Shown piece after piece: positions 1 to 8,244 of a stretch of DNA of 38,174 nt. Each line of letters starts with the position of its first letter. Positions within the stretch are counted from its first letter, which is position 1. Position numbers and translations under genes: made by a program. Under the pieces are notes generated by a model, which saw nothing but the letters and a program-made list of their open reading frames with translations, made no database searches and was not told the origin of the DNA. Source of the stretch: Fibrobacter sp. (lineage in GTDB: Bacteria > Fibrobacterota > Fibrobacteria > Fibrobacterales > Fibrobacteraceae); NCBI GenBank assembly GCA_012523035.1, contig JAAYJH010000101.1, positions 1 to 38,174 of the forward strand, in the 5' to 3' direction.

Positions 1-390
1 AAGCAAAAGTCCACGCACATCTTTGGCATTTAAAGTTTCAGGAAAAACTTTAGCATCTTCACGCACCCACAAAGGCAGACCTTGCGACTTAAAAAACGAC
101 ATCGTATCTATATTATTGTGTGCATATAAAACGCTTCTAATTTTAGAACCATTTTCACCATAGCAAGGCACAAAGTCTCGAATATTCTTGGAATTCGTCA
201 AATTACACTGTCCAGAACCTGTAAGCAAGAGTTTTTTACCTGTTTCTTTCTTTTGTTCCACTAGCAAAACCCGTTTCTTGGATTCCAAACCAGACAAAGA
301 AAGGGCTAAATGTGCGGCCGCATACAAACCAGCAGCTCCGGCTCCCACTATGACCAAATCATAATTTATAGATTCTTGCACATTGCTCAT
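1..390 (-). CDS. HI0933/BaiN-family FAD-dependent flavoprotein, N-terminal part (runs off window)
   Basis: The first 130 codons of a minus-strand gene are present; the rest lies beyond base 1. The ATG at 390-388 is preceded by a GGA-type ribosome site. The N-terminus carries the dinucleotide-binding glycine motif VGAGAAGLYAA, then GKKLLLTGSGQCNLTN. The second motif matches the G-(R/K)-K-(L/V)-L-x-(S/T)-G-x-G-(R/Q)-C-N-x-T-N signature of the HI0933/YhiN/BaiN aminoacetone-oxidase-like family. These are soluble FAD proteins, and most members have no settled substrate. The gene lies 45 bp downstream of hemN on the same strand and is probably co-transcribed with it. Family assignment is firm; function is not. 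Confidence 0.88.
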   Translation of the reverse strand, partial: MSNVQESINYDLVIVGAGAAGLYAAAHLALSLSGLESKKRVLLVEQKKETGKKLLLTGSGQCNLTNSKNIRDFVPCYGENGSKIRSVLYAHNNIDTMSFFKSQGLPLWVREDAKVFPETLNAKDVRGLLL

Positions 391-435
391 AAAAATTCCG
401 ATTTCAATTCAAGTCTCACTCCATATAACACAAAA

Positions 436-1800
436 TCAAATCGTTTTACTAAAAACACCCTCATTATTCGCACCCGAATCCAACAAAGGGTCCATTTTTG
501 AAGCCACAAAACGAATCACCAAACGACCAAGCTCTGTCGCCACAATTTCATGATCAGAAAGCACTTCCACCAATTCATCTTTGGCCAAAGCACACAAAAC
601 ACCCCATTTATTCCCAAGCAATTCTTTCTCTTTTGCACTCACCTTCAAAGAGTGATTGCACATCAATCTCTCAATCATATCTCGATACATTTTTTCTGTC
701 ACACTCAACTCATGCACTTTGATCTCGGTTTTAAGCCCTAGCCTTACAGTTCGAATATACTCAGAAGTGTTTTTTGTGTTTTGCAAATAAGCATTGTCTA
801 ACTGCGAGATAGCACTAGAACCAAAAGCATAAACTTGCCCCGTGGTTTCTCTAGTACAATAACCTTGAAAATTTCGGTGCAAAGAACCTGTTTTTGCCGC
901 TATCCCCAAAGAATCGCTAGGCTTCACAAAATGATCCATTCCCACTTCTAAATAACCAGCCTCCATAAAAATCGCTCTAGCATTCAGAAAAAACCTCATT
1001 TTATCTCTGGCCGATGGGATCACATAAGAATCCAGCACCTTTTGCTCTGGCCTCACCCAAGGCACATGGGCATAACTAAAAAGAGCCACTCGCTCTGGAT
1101 TTGCCTCTATAGTTTTATGAACACTATCCAAAAACACCTCTTGATTTTGTCCAGGAAGTCCATAAATCAAGTCTAAATTCACACTTTTAAAACCAATCTT
1201 TTTAGAAAAATCCACCAAATAGGGCACGGGCAACAAAGAAGGCTCTCTACCGATTTTTTTTAGTACCTTCAAATTAAAATCTTGAATCCCATAGCTCACC
1301 CGATTAAAACCCGCCTCTCTAAGCTCCAACAGCAGCTCTTCTGTGACCGTTGCCGGGTTGCACTCTATGGCCACCTCCACAAAATCCGTAAACTCAAACA
1401 GCTCTTTCAATCGATCTATCACACTTTTCAAATAAACGGTGGGCACACTAGTAGGGGTACCGCCGCCGAAATGAATTTGGTGCACTTTTCTTTCTTTAGA
1501 AATCCACTCCAGTTTCTTGTCCATTTCGCTGTACAAAGCTGCAAAATAAGCCTCTACATAAGATTCTTCTTTTAAATTTTCAGAAGTACACCCACAAAAA
1601 TAGCACCTCTTATTACAAAAAGGCACATGAAAATAAAAGCTCAAGGCCTCTGGAAAAAGCGCATTAGAATCCCTCCAAATAGACTCTATTGGCGTGTCTT
1701 CTTTCACCTCATCAAAAAAATTAGCAGGTGGATAACTTGTATAGCGAGGAGCATTTACATTATAGCGAAGCAAAACTTCAATGATGGATTCCATAGACAT
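436..1800 (-). CDS. hemN: Oxygen-independent coproporphyrinogen III oxidase (radical SAM)
   Basis: Converts coproporphyrinogen III to protoporphyrinogen IX in haem synthesis without oxygen, using S-adenosylmethionine and a 4Fe-4S cluster. The N-terminus has the HemN motif RYTSYPP. The cluster motif CNKRCYFC follows (Cys62, Cys66, Cys69, with a further Cys71, numbered from the ATG at 1800). Then come the SAM-binding GGGTPTSVP, the ECNPATVT motif and the DLIYGLPGQ segment typical of the family. The length (454 aa) matches true HemN rather than the shorter HemW. An upstream in-frame TTG at 1809 would add three residues; the ATG is preferred. No clear Shine-Dalgarno is visible. First gene of a probable two-gene transcript with the flavoprotein; an anaerobic or facultative lifestyle is implied. 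Confidence 0.93.
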   Translation of the reverse strand: MSMESIIEVLLRYNVNAPRYTSYPPANFFDEVKEDTPIESIWRDSNALFPEALSFYFHVPFCNKRCYFCGCTSENLKEESYVEAYFAALYSEMDKKLEWISKERKVHQIHFGGGTPTSVPTVYLKSVIDRLKELFEFTDFVEVAIECNPATVTEELLLELREAGFNRVSYGIQDFNLKVLKKIGREPSLLPVPYLVDFSKKIGFKSVNLDLIYGLPGQNQEVFLDSVHKTIEANPERVALFSYAHVPWVRPEQKVLDSYVIPSARDKMRFFLNARAIFMEAGYLEVGMDHFVKPSDSLGIAAKTGSLHRNFQGYCTRETTGQVYAFGSSAISQLDNAYLQNTKNTSEYIRTVRLGLKTEIKVHELSVTEKMYRDMIERLMCNHSLKVSAKEKELLGNKWGVLCALAKDELVEVLSDHEIVATELGRLVIRFVASKMDPLLDSGANNEGVFSKTI

Positions 1801-1874
1801 AAAAATCAATATAGAAAAACAAAAAGTCTAAAAAGACATTCTATTTTTATTTTAAAACTTGTAAAACTTTTTAT

Positions 1875-1899
1875 TGAAGTTTCAGAAGCGCCTGGCTTT
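1875..1899 (+). repeat. 25-nt dispersed repeat, copy A
   Basis: A 25-nt stretch starting TGAAGTTTCA and ending GCCTGGCTTT occurs here. It recurs exactly, in inverted orientation, at 18309-18333. The unit contains two small self-complementary parts: TGAA-GT-TTCA and AAGC-GCCTG-GCTT. It lies between the divergent hemN and NlpC genes, outside any gene. Function unknown. Confidence 0.75.
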
Positions 1900-1976
1900 A
1901 AAAACACCCCTTTCTTTCTCCACCCACCATAGAAAGCAGCACAAAAAAGACTTTTTCACCATGAAGCCCAGACTCG

Positions 1977-2007
1977 TTTACAAAAAGACTCCTAAAAAAC
2001 TTATAAT
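1977..2007 (+). promoter_or_regulatory. Probable sigma70-type promoter of the NlpC/P60-pheA-rph operon
   Basis: A perfect TATAAT (2002-2007) is preceded by TTTACA (1977-1982) with a 19-nt spacer. A transcription start near 2013 would leave only about a 10-nt leader before the ATG at 2024. That fits the absence of a Shine-Dalgarno there. The long spacer is the weak point. Confidence 0.5.
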
Positions 2008-2023
2008 TTATTAATTTTAATCT

Positions 2024-2680
2024 ATGCCTTGTTTTTGGTCTTTTAAAAAATCACTATACCTATTATTTATACTCCTTAGCATTTATTTGCAAGCTTGTTC
2101 ATTCCCCATACGAACAGGTTATGACCGAAACACCGGCGATTACAAAAAACTCCACACCAGCAGCTCCAACACCAAAAAAAAACAAGTAAACACACAAGAC
2201 ACCCAAGGATCGAATACAAATCCAGGAAACTTGACAAAAGAAGAAATCCTTCGTGAAGATCCATCAAAAACTCAAACACTCGTAAAAAACTCCCCAAAAA
2301 CACCCCCGCCGCCCTCCAAAAAATCTTTTGAAAGCATCACCAAATCTTGGATAGGGACTCGCTACAAATTAGGTGGAAGCACTAAAAATGGAGCCGATTG
2401 CTCTGGATTTGTGATGCAAATTTACAAAGAAAAGCTCCAAATATCCCTACCACACAATGCCGCCGCCATGTTTAAAATGGGTCAAAGCATCTCAGTAAAG
2501 CAACTCCAAGAAGGCGATTTAGTGTTTTTTGGCAACGCTTGGGGCATCAATCATGTAGGAATTTACCTTTCTAATTCCAGATTCATTCACGCAAGCTCTT
2601 CCAAAGGAGTTATTATTACTCCAATGAATGATTCTTATTGGAAACCAAAATACAAAGGGGCCAGAAGGTACACAAAATGA
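2024..2680 (+). CDS. NlpC/P60-family lipoprotein, cell-wall endopeptidase
   Basis: Predicted outer-envelope lipoprotein of 218 aa. An N-terminal hydrophobic signal ends in the lipobox LQAC, with Cys25 as the lipidated residue. A low-complexity Ser/Thr/Pro/Lys linker (about 40-100) follows, then an NlpC/P60 domain (about 101-216). The triad is visible: Cys126 in ADCSGFV, His177 in NHVGIYL and His189 in FIHASS. The family hydrolyses gamma-D-glutamyl-diaminopimelate or related bonds in peptidoglycan stem peptides; the architecture resembles Spr/MepS. It heads an operon, and its TGA overlaps the pheA ATG. No ribosome site precedes the ATG, consistent with a very short leader. Confidence 0.9.
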   Translation: MPCFWSFKKSLYLLFILLSIYLQACSFPIRTGYDRNTGDYKKLHTSSSNTKKKQVNTQDTQGSNTNPGNLTKEEILREDPSKTQTLVKNSPKTPPPPSKKSFESITKSWIGTRYKLGGSTKNGADCSGFVMQIYKEKLQISLPHNAAAMFKMGQSISVKQLQEGDLVFFGNAWGINHVGIYLSNSRFIHASSSKGVIITPMNDSYWKPKYKGARRYTK

Positions 2681-3543
2681 AACACATCCCAAAAATAGCT
2701 TTTCAAGGCAGACACGGAGCCTACAGCGAAAGTGCAGCTTATCACTTATTCGGAAAAGACATTATAGTCATCCCCATGAGAAGCTTCGAAGATATATATC
2801 AAAACATAGAAACTGGTTATATCGACGGAGGAGTTATCCCTATCGAAAACTCTACCGCAGGCTCTGTTTACGAAAACTTCGATTTGCTATACAAGTGGAG
2901 ACACCCCATTGTGGCCGAAGTGACTCTTCAAATAGAACACGCTTTGTGTGCCATTCCTGGAAGCAAAATCCAAGATCTAAAACGAGTGCTCAGCCACCCT
3001 CAAGGTCTTGCCCAGTGCAGTCGATTTTTCAATCAACACCCCGCCATAGAAAAAGAAGCTTTTTTTGACACCGCCGGGAGTGCCGAAGAAGTCGCCAAAA
3101 GAAATGTCAATACCGATGGAGCCATTGCGAGTGCTTTTGCTGCAAAATACTATGGTTTAGAAATTTTAGCCAATGGCATTGAAAACATGAAAGGCGTGAA
3201 CTTCACCAGATTTTATGCCATACAAAAAAACCAAAAAGAATCCACTTCCACCGAAAACTTAAAAACTGTACTCTTATTTGAACTTAAAAAAGCAAATGCT
3301 TCGGGTTCACTTTACCACGCTCTTGGGTGTTTTGCAAGCCGAGACATCAACCTCACTCGAATCGAAAGCCGCCCTCATCCAGATAGACCATGGGAATATA
3401 TTTTTCACCTTTCTTTCGATGGCTCCTTAAACCAAAAACCTGTTTCAGAAGCTCTCCAAGAACTACAAAACTACACTGATTTTATTTATCGATTAGGCTC
3501 ATTTGAAAAAGGGTCCACACAAGCTTTAAAATTTGAGATTTAA
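2677..3543 (+). CDS. pheA: Prephenate dehydratase with C-terminal ACT domain
   Basis: Converts prephenate to phenylpyruvate in phenylalanine synthesis. The ATG at 2677 overlaps the upstream stop as ATGA and has AGAAGG 8 nt upstream; this decides against a longer frame from 2638. The protein is 288 aa, the usual size of monofunctional PheA. The catalytic domain begins KIAFQGRHGAYSE and includes PIENSTAGSV and the TRF motif (Thr177-Phe179). The ACT domain (about 195-280) carries ESRP (230-233), the phenylalanine-binding element used in feedback inhibition. No chorismate mutase domain is attached. Followed one base later by rph. Confidence 0.95.
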   Translation: MKHIPKIAFQGRHGAYSESAAYHLFGKDIIVIPMRSFEDIYQNIETGYIDGGVIPIENSTAGSVYENFDLLYKWRHPIVAEVTLQIEHALCAIPGSKIQDLKRVLSHPQGLAQCSRFFNQHPAIEKEAFFDTAGSAEEVAKRNVNTDGAIASAFAAKYYGLEILANGIENMKGVNFTRFYAIQKNQKESTSTENLKTVLLFELKKANASGSLYHALGCFASRDINLTRIESRPHPDRPWEYIFHLSFDGSLNQKPVSEALQELQNYTDFIYRLGSFEKGSTQALKFEI

Positions 3544-3544
3544 T

Positions 3545-4267
3545 ATGAAACGCATAGACAATAGACTTTCCAATGAGATTCGCCCCATACAAATCACCCC
3601 CCACTTTATCAAAAATGCAGATGGTTCTGTGCTTATCGAAATGGGAAACACACGCATCATCTGCAATGCCACCCTCCTTCCCAATGTACCTCAATGGCTT
3701 CAAGGGCAGGGCACAGGCTGGGTGACCGCCGAATATGCACTCATGCCTCAGAGCACCTCCACACGAGTCGCCAGAGAAAGGACTTCTTTGAGTGGCAGAA
3801 CACAAGAAATCCAAAGGCTTATTGGTCGATCTTTACGAGCTGCAGTCGATTTGCAGGCCCTTGGAGAACGGGCTATCATCGTGGACGCCGATGTCATAGA
3901 AGCCGACGGAGGGACCAGAACTGCGAGCATTATTGGTGGTTTTGTGGCATTAGCCCTTTGCTTACAAAAACTTAAAATCAAAGAAAATATAAAGGAAAAC
4001 TTACTCAAACACAAGATTTCTGCTATTTCTATTGGGGTGCTTCATGGAGAGCCTTTACTAGACTTGTGCTACCAAGAAGACTCCAATGCCGAAGTAGATA
4101 TGAACATAGTGATGCAAGACGCAAGTTCTTTTATAGAAATTCAAGGCACTGGCGAAAAAACTTCTTTTGATAGAAAAACTTTAGATTTACTGTTGGACTG
4201 GAGTCAAGAAGCTTGCACCAAAATCCAAGAAATTCAAGTGAAACACATTGGTCCCGTACTTCCTTAG
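3545..4267 (+). CDS. rph: Ribonuclease PH
   Basis: Phosphorolytic 3'-5' exoribonuclease that trims the 3' ends of tRNA precursors and other structured RNAs. The 240-aa product has the family hallmarks: an N-terminal R-x-DNR (RIDNR), the segment GWVTAEYALMPQST, the TSLSGRTQEIQRLIGRSLRA segment, and the VDADVIEADGGTRTASI stretch carrying active-site residues. The ATG at 3545 is one base after the pheA stop; a frame from 3533 would overlap pheA and add residues foreign to the family. Its 3' end overlaps the convergent GH3-type gene by 4 bp, so there is no intergenic terminator. Confidence 0.96.
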   Translation: MKRIDNRLSNEIRPIQITPHFIKNADGSVLIEMGNTRIICNATLLPNVPQWLQGQGTGWVTAEYALMPQSTSTRVARERTSLSGRTQEIQRLIGRSLRAAVDLQALGERAIIVDADVIEADGGTRTASIIGGFVALALCLQKLKIKENIKENLLKHKISAISIGVLHGEPLLDLCYQEDSNAEVDMNIVMQDASSFIEIQGTGEKTSFDRKTLDLLLDWSQEACTKIQEIQVKHIGPVLP

Positions 4268-5976
4268 TAGTGTTTTTTCTTGATTAACTTTTGAATCATA
4301 GCGTGCCGCAGATCATCTTGCAAAAGTAAATTGAGTCTAAACTCATCCTTATACATTTTTTGTTCTATAATACGAGACTTAAAAACCTCATAAGAATAGG
4401 GTTGCAACAAATATGCCTTTGGCTTAGACAAAGAACCAGAATTTCTTTTGATAGCGTATTTTAAGTTTTTACTTTTTAATATAAAGTCCACACGAGAAAC
4501 AAAGCGTTCAACAAAAGCCTTGGTCAATTTTTGATCAAAAAACTCAAAATAAAAATGATAGCATTGATTTTTTAAATCAGCAAAACCAATAAAAAAAGAA
4601 GTCTTCTTGGCAAGCTCTATTTCTACTTGACAAACAGCCTGGATAAATTGAGTTTCTCTAAGCTCTTCATCCATAATAGAAACAAAACCATTTTGCTTGC
4701 GAACAAACTCTATGGTAGGCACATTATTATAAAAACCCTTCACTCGAATTAAATCATGAAGTGCATATCGATACAAGCCCGAATGAGTCGTTACAAATAC
4801 ACTGTAAACCTCTTCTTCTTTCACTTCATGCAATAAAAAATACCTTGGAAACTCTTTATTCAAATCTTTTTCTCTCACAAACTCAAAAAAATTCTTATGG
4901 GGGAACAAAACGGTAGAATCTAGTTTTGGGTCTAACACCACCCCCATTTCACACTCTGCCACATTATAACCTTGCTCAATAAACACACAAGAGCTAGGAT
5001 AATCAGATTTTATTTGCTCATAAAAATACTTGGCATTCCCGGTTTTCCATAAGGTGACTATTTGTAAATTAGGCCAACACATTTTTGGAAGCAGACGACT
5101 GTGTTCTTTTTTAAGATTTTCTAAAAGCATTGCTCTTTTGGGGTTTGCTTTTAAACGAAGCTCTAGACTCTTCCTTAAACTCTCTTGAATCGATATTTTA
5201 TCACTCAAAGAACCTTTTTGAATATCTATAATCAAATCTTCTAGATAAGTATCCAGACACAATTGCATTTCTTGTAGGTAAATAGGATTTTGAGCCACCA
5301 ACAAATGGATGTCTTTTTCTAAAGAAAATCGAAGGATAGTATAATAGCGAGCTATAGGATCTTCGATAGAAAACACCTCTGGAGGAAAAGCAAAAAGTGA
5401 TTGTAAAAAAAACGGGGCTTCTTTTTGAGTGTACGCAGGTGCCGAAGTATAAACAGTTCCATTTAAAGTGGTGCCGCTCACACAGCCAGACAATGCTGGA
5501 ATCATAGGGCCATTAAAAGTTTTTGAGTTTATTTTTAATAAATTATAAAACCAAACAGCATTGATGCGATAAAAAACTTCTTGATAATATTTATTAGAGA
5601 TAGGAATCCATTTAGGTTTATTTAAAACACTATAAGCGGTGACAAAAAACTTAGGCTTAGCTGGAAACAATACATCTACATGCCCAGATTTGCATCTTTC
5701 TATATAAAACTCAAAGTTTGAATGTTCAGAAACAGGCACTATTTTTTGAAAATTATTCAAAAGATCCTCTTGAAGCTTTTCGTCTAAAATTGCTCCAAAA
5801 TGGTATTTCTTTCCAAATTCAGTGTCTTTGCTGGTGTTTAATATATCTTGGAGCACCGCTTTTTGCGTAGAAGCTATACCTCTGGCTTTTAGTTTAAACT
5901 CTATTAAACTAAACCATCCTATTAATTTAAGTCCAAATTTGATTTTCAACATCAAACGAATGCCAAAACCAAACAT
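4264..5976 (-). CDS. GH3 auxin-responsive-promoter-family acyl-adenylating enzyme
   Basis: A 570-aa member of the GH3 family of ANL-type adenylate-forming enzymes. In plants these conjugate amino acids to hormones; bacterial members are mostly uncharacterised. This is not glycoside hydrolase family 3. Visible family features are the N-terminal DTEFGKKYHFGAI segment, the mid-protein SGTTLNGTVYTSAPAY stretch corresponding to the ATP-binding SGT motif, and GYNVAECEMGV, the counterpart of the acyl/nucleotide-pocket segment. Then come FVTTHSGLYRYALHDLIRV and a smaller C-terminal domain ending in lysines. The start is set by GAGG five bases before the ATG at 5976; a TTG at 5994 lacks such a site. 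Monocistronic. Substrate unknown. Confidence 0.82.
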   Translation of the reverse strand: MFGFGIRLMLKIKFGLKLIGWFSLIEFKLKARGIASTQKAVLQDILNTSKDTEFGKKYHFGAILDEKLQEDLLNNFQKIVPVSEHSNFEFYIERCKSGHVDVLFPAKPKFFVTAYSVLNKPKWIPISNKYYQEVFYRINAVWFYNLLKINSKTFNGPMIPALSGCVSGTTLNGTVYTSAPAYTQKEAPFFLQSLFAFPPEVFSIEDPIARYYTILRFSLEKDIHLLVAQNPIYLQEMQLCLDTYLEDLIIDIQKGSLSDKISIQESLRKSLELRLKANPKRAMLLENLKKEHSRLLPKMCWPNLQIVTLWKTGNAKYFYEQIKSDYPSSCVFIEQGYNVAECEMGVVLDPKLDSTVLFPHKNFFEFVREKDLNKEFPRYFLLHEVKEEEVYSVFVTTHSGLYRYALHDLIRVKGFYNNVPTIEFVRKQNGFVSIMDEELRETQFIQAVCQVEIELAKKTSFFIGFADLKNQCYHFYFEFFDQKLTKAFVERFVSRVDFILKSKNLKYAIKRNSGSLSKPKAYLLQPYSYEVFKSRIIEQKMYKDEFRLNLLLQDDLRHAMIQKLIKKKHY

Positions 5977-6111
5977 AAATGCCTCGAAGTTCAAAATATA
6001 TGTATAAGTTACTTTTTTTTACTCAAAAAATAACTCCATAACAAAAAAAATAGTTTACAAATGTAACAAAAAGAAGATTTAATTATTTAAGTAAAAAAAT
6101 CAAAAATTCTC

Positions 6112-6139
6112 TTGACGATATTTTCCTATTTACTATATT
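6112..6139 (+). promoter_or_regulatory. Sigma70-type promoter for tRNA-Asn
   Basis: TTGACG (6112-6117) and TATATT (6134-6139) are separated by 16 nt, placing initiation a few bases before the tRNA 5' end at 6152. The surrounding 5977-6111 sequence is very AT-rich and shows nothing else I can support. Confidence 0.6.
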
Positions 6140-6151
6140 TGTACACAACAA

Positions 6152-6224
6152 TGCTTCATAGCTCAGTCGGTAGAGCATTCGGCTGTTAACCGAATTGTCC
6201 CTGGTTCGAGCCCAGGTGAAGCAG
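6152..6224 (+). tRNA. tRNA-Asn (anticodon GUU)
   Basis: A complete 73-nt cloverleaf. The acceptor stem is TGCTTCA (6152-6158) with TGAAGCA (6217-6223). The D-arm is GCTCAGTCGGTAGAGC. The anticodon stem is TTCGG/CCGAA with loop CTGTTAA, anticodon GTT at 6185-6187. The T-arm is CTGGTTCGAGCCCAG. The discriminator base is G (6224), as expected for bacterial tRNA-Asn. CCA is not encoded. The A-rich 3' trailer runs directly into a terminator hairpin. Confidence 0.97.
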
Positions 6225-6227
6225 TGA

Positions 6228-6260
6228 AAAGCCTCTTATTTTTATAAGAGGCTTTTTTTT
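6228..6260. terminator. Rho-independent terminator, probably bidirectional
   Basis: The stem GCCTCTTAT (6231-6239) / ATAAGAGGC (6244-6252) has a four-T loop and is flanked by AAAA on the left and a run of nine T on the right. On the plus strand it ends the tRNA-Asn transcript. On the minus strand the same hairpin, followed by TTTT, can end the antiporter-xylanase-yciH transcript. Confidence 0.9.
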
Positions 6261-6580
6261 TAGGATCCAGAAAGTTTCACCTTATAACCTTTTTTTTCTA
6301 GCTCTGCTTGAATAGTCGATCTTTTATCGCCTTGAATTTCTATATCAAAAGCTTTCACAGTCCCCCCTGCCCCACATTTTTGCTTTAATTCTCGACACAT
6401 TTGCTTGAGTTCATTGGATTCTAAGCCCAGTCCATTGACCACACTCACCGATTTATTGCCCCCTAAGCGTCTCAAAGAAATACGAACTATGGAGTCCCCT
6501 TTAGGAGCCTTGGAAACTTCTTTTGGAACCTCAATTCGCCCTTTCTCTGTAGTAAAAACTAAATTAGACCTTTCTTTCAA
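6260..6580 (-). CDS. yciH: SUI1/YciH-family translation factor
   Basis: A 106-aa protein of the eIF1/SUI1 family. Its core shows the family pattern: RISLRRLGGNKSVSVVNGL, then ELKQMCRELKQKCGAGGTVK, then IEIQGDKRSTIQAELEKKGY. The central KQKCGAGGTVK and IQGD elements are diagnostic. Bacterial YciH has been linked to start-site fidelity and stress translation, but its role is not settled. Initiation is at a TTG (6580-6578), supported by AAAGGAG seven bases upstream; no ATG is placed as well. It sits 12 bp after the xylanase gene, as last gene of a three-gene transcript. Confidence 0.9.
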   Translation of the reverse strand: MKERSNLVFTTEKGRIEVPKEVSKAPKGDSIVRISLRRLGGNKSVSVVNGLGLESNELKQMCRELKQKCGAGGTVKAFDIEIQGDKRSTIQAELEKKGYKVKLSGS

Positions 6581-6592
6581 TGCAATACTCCT

Positions 6593-8236
6593 TTAATTTT
6601 GAGACCGAATCCACACTGTGTCTATTTTATTTTCAAAACGAAGCTCATATTTTCCTGGGAACCCTCTAAAATGAGCCTTTCCAGAAGCGTCGGCTCTGGC
6701 ACTTGTGTCTGTTGTCCAATTTTTATGCCATAATTGGTACACACTATCTGCAGCTGGCTTAGCTCTACCATCCGAAGCAATAATCCCACCATTTTTAATC
6801 CAGTGTCGTTGATCCCAAAAGCCCCAAATCAAAATACCACTAATAGCAGGGTGGCTATAAGCGGTTCTTATAAATTTAGCGTATTCTTCGGCTTGTTTTA
6901 ACTCCGAAACATGGAGCCCTTGTTCAAAAGTACCGATATCAAACTCTGTGATCTTAATAGGCAGTCCCAAACGAGCTAGTTTATCTACCCTTTCTTTAAA
7001 AAGAGACGGAGACACCAAACGACCTTGATAATGACACTGCACCCCAATCCCTTGAACGGGTATCTTCTTGTCTAACATTCTTTTAATCAATTGATAGTAA
7101 TAATCGGTTTCACCAGCAGCCACTACATTATATTCATTAATATAAAGCACTGCTGTGGGGTCTGCTCTGTGTGCCCACACAAAAGCACTGTCCATAAGCT
7201 CCCAACCACACTTGTCAAATAAAAACTTTTCATGAAAAGGCTCATTCCAAACATCGTAATCTATAAAACGACCTTTGTACTCTTTTAGGTCTCTCTCTAT
7301 TCTTTTTTTTATGTTAGAAGCTATGTCTTTACAAGAACCTTTGTTAGAAAAATGCTTGTCATAGTTATAGCCTTGTATGGCCCATACCAAAGCATGCCCC
7401 CTCAGATCCCAATCATTTTGCTTGGCAAATTGAAAGTATTCCTCTAACTCTTTCTTTTTTAGCTTTGATCTTTTGGGTTCGTATTCGGGCCATTTGAATT
7501 GATTTTCGGTAACTCCATGCCAAAAATAATGAGCAGCAGTTTGCCTATACCACTGTTCCACACTGTCTTTAGACCTATACAAAGCAAGGGCGGTTCCAAA
7601 AGGGAACTCGTGTTGCAAGAGTTTTACAGAAATTTTTTCATCTGCTTTTGCTTGGATATAAAAATCCACTTTTCGAAGACTATCAATTCTAGCCTCTGCT
7701 TGAGAGTACCAAAGAGTGTCGTGGTTTGCTTTGGCTAGAGACACCTTGACATCGTCTAGCCACAAACTCCCTTTTTGATGCCCAATTTGAAAACTCACAT
7801 TATTAAGTCCATAGCCTTTTTCATCTGCTAAAAAAGTCATTTCATAAGTTTTCCACTCGGGTGTCAATTGAAACACCGCACTTTCTTTTTGCCGATAATG
7901 AGGGGCACCCCCTTGCACAATAGAAGTGACTAACATATCTCCCTTGGCTTTAAAACTCAAGGTATAATATGCAGAGTCGGCCAAGAACTGCGGAGGTTGA
8001 AGCTGCAAGCCCCACCAAATATGCGGCGGTTCAAGCACTTCTACAAATGCTCCTTGAGACCCTTTGAAACCTATTTTTTCTTCTGCAATTTTATATTTCA
8101 CTTTTGCTGGTCCTTCCGGTTTATTCCATAAATACCAGCCACCATCTCCATACTCCATATCTCCATTACTCATAATGTTTTTTGCTGATAATGGGACCAA
8201 GAGGAGCAACACAAAAACCAAAAACTTCTTAAACAT
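6593..8236 (-). CDS. Secreted GH10 endo-1,4-beta-xylanase with N-terminal carbohydrate-binding-like module
   Basis: Hydrolyses internal beta-1,4 linkages of xylan outside the cytoplasm. The start is the ATG at 8236, because GAGG lies six bases upstream; an ATG at 8248 overlapping the antiporter stop would add four residues. A signal peptide (about 1-18, ending LSA) is followed by a beta-rich module (about 22-168, NGDMEYGDGGWYLWN to WLDDVKVSLA) resembling CBM4/9/22-type jelly rolls. The GH10 barrel spans about 205-500: acid/base Glu332 in VWNEPF and nucleophile Glu431 in ITEFDIG, plus HALVWA and the ILIWGFWD strand. A short tail (about 505-547, FRGFPGKYELRF) is typical of some GH10 enzymes. 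Its position between an antiporter and yciH is unexpected. Confidence 0.93.
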   Translation of the reverse strand: MFKKFLVFVLLLLVPLSAKNIMSNGDMEYGDGGWYLWNKPEGPAKVKYKIAEEKIGFKGSQGAFVEVLEPPHIWWGLQLQPPQFLADSAYYTLSFKAKGDMLVTSIVQGGAPHYRQKESAVFQLTPEWKTYEMTFLADEKGYGLNNVSFQIGHQKGSLWLDDVKVSLAKANHDTLWYSQAEARIDSLRKVDFYIQAKADEKISVKLLQHEFPFGTALALYRSKDSVEQWYRQTAAHYFWHGVTENQFKWPEYEPKRSKLKKKELEEYFQFAKQNDWDLRGHALVWAIQGYNYDKHFSNKGSCKDIASNIKKRIERDLKEYKGRFIDYDVWNEPFHEKFLFDKCGWELMDSAFVWAHRADPTAVLYINEYNVVAAGETDYYYQLIKRMLDKKIPVQGIGVQCHYQGRLVSPSLFKERVDKLARLGLPIKITEFDIGTFEQGLHVSELKQAEEYAKFIRTAYSHPAISGILIWGFWDQRHWIKNGGIIASDGRAKPAADSVYQLWHKNWTTDTSARADASGKAHFRGFPGKYELRFENKIDTVWIRSQN

Positions 8237-8244
8237 AAAATACC

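Noticed and set aside
1961-2014. 17-codon ATG frame just upstream of the NlpC gene
   Set aside because: It has no ribosome site and is overlapped by the probable TTTACA/TATAAT promoter, so it would not be transcribed.
2628-3068. 146-codon plus-strand frame overlapping pheA
   Set aside because: Arg/Ser/His-rich composition typical of an out-of-frame reading; pheA is unambiguous in the correct frame.
4264-5976. GH3 as a third glycoside hydrolase of the window
   Set aside because: The motifs are those of the auxin-responsive GH3 adenylating family, not glycoside hydrolase family 3; it has no signal peptide.
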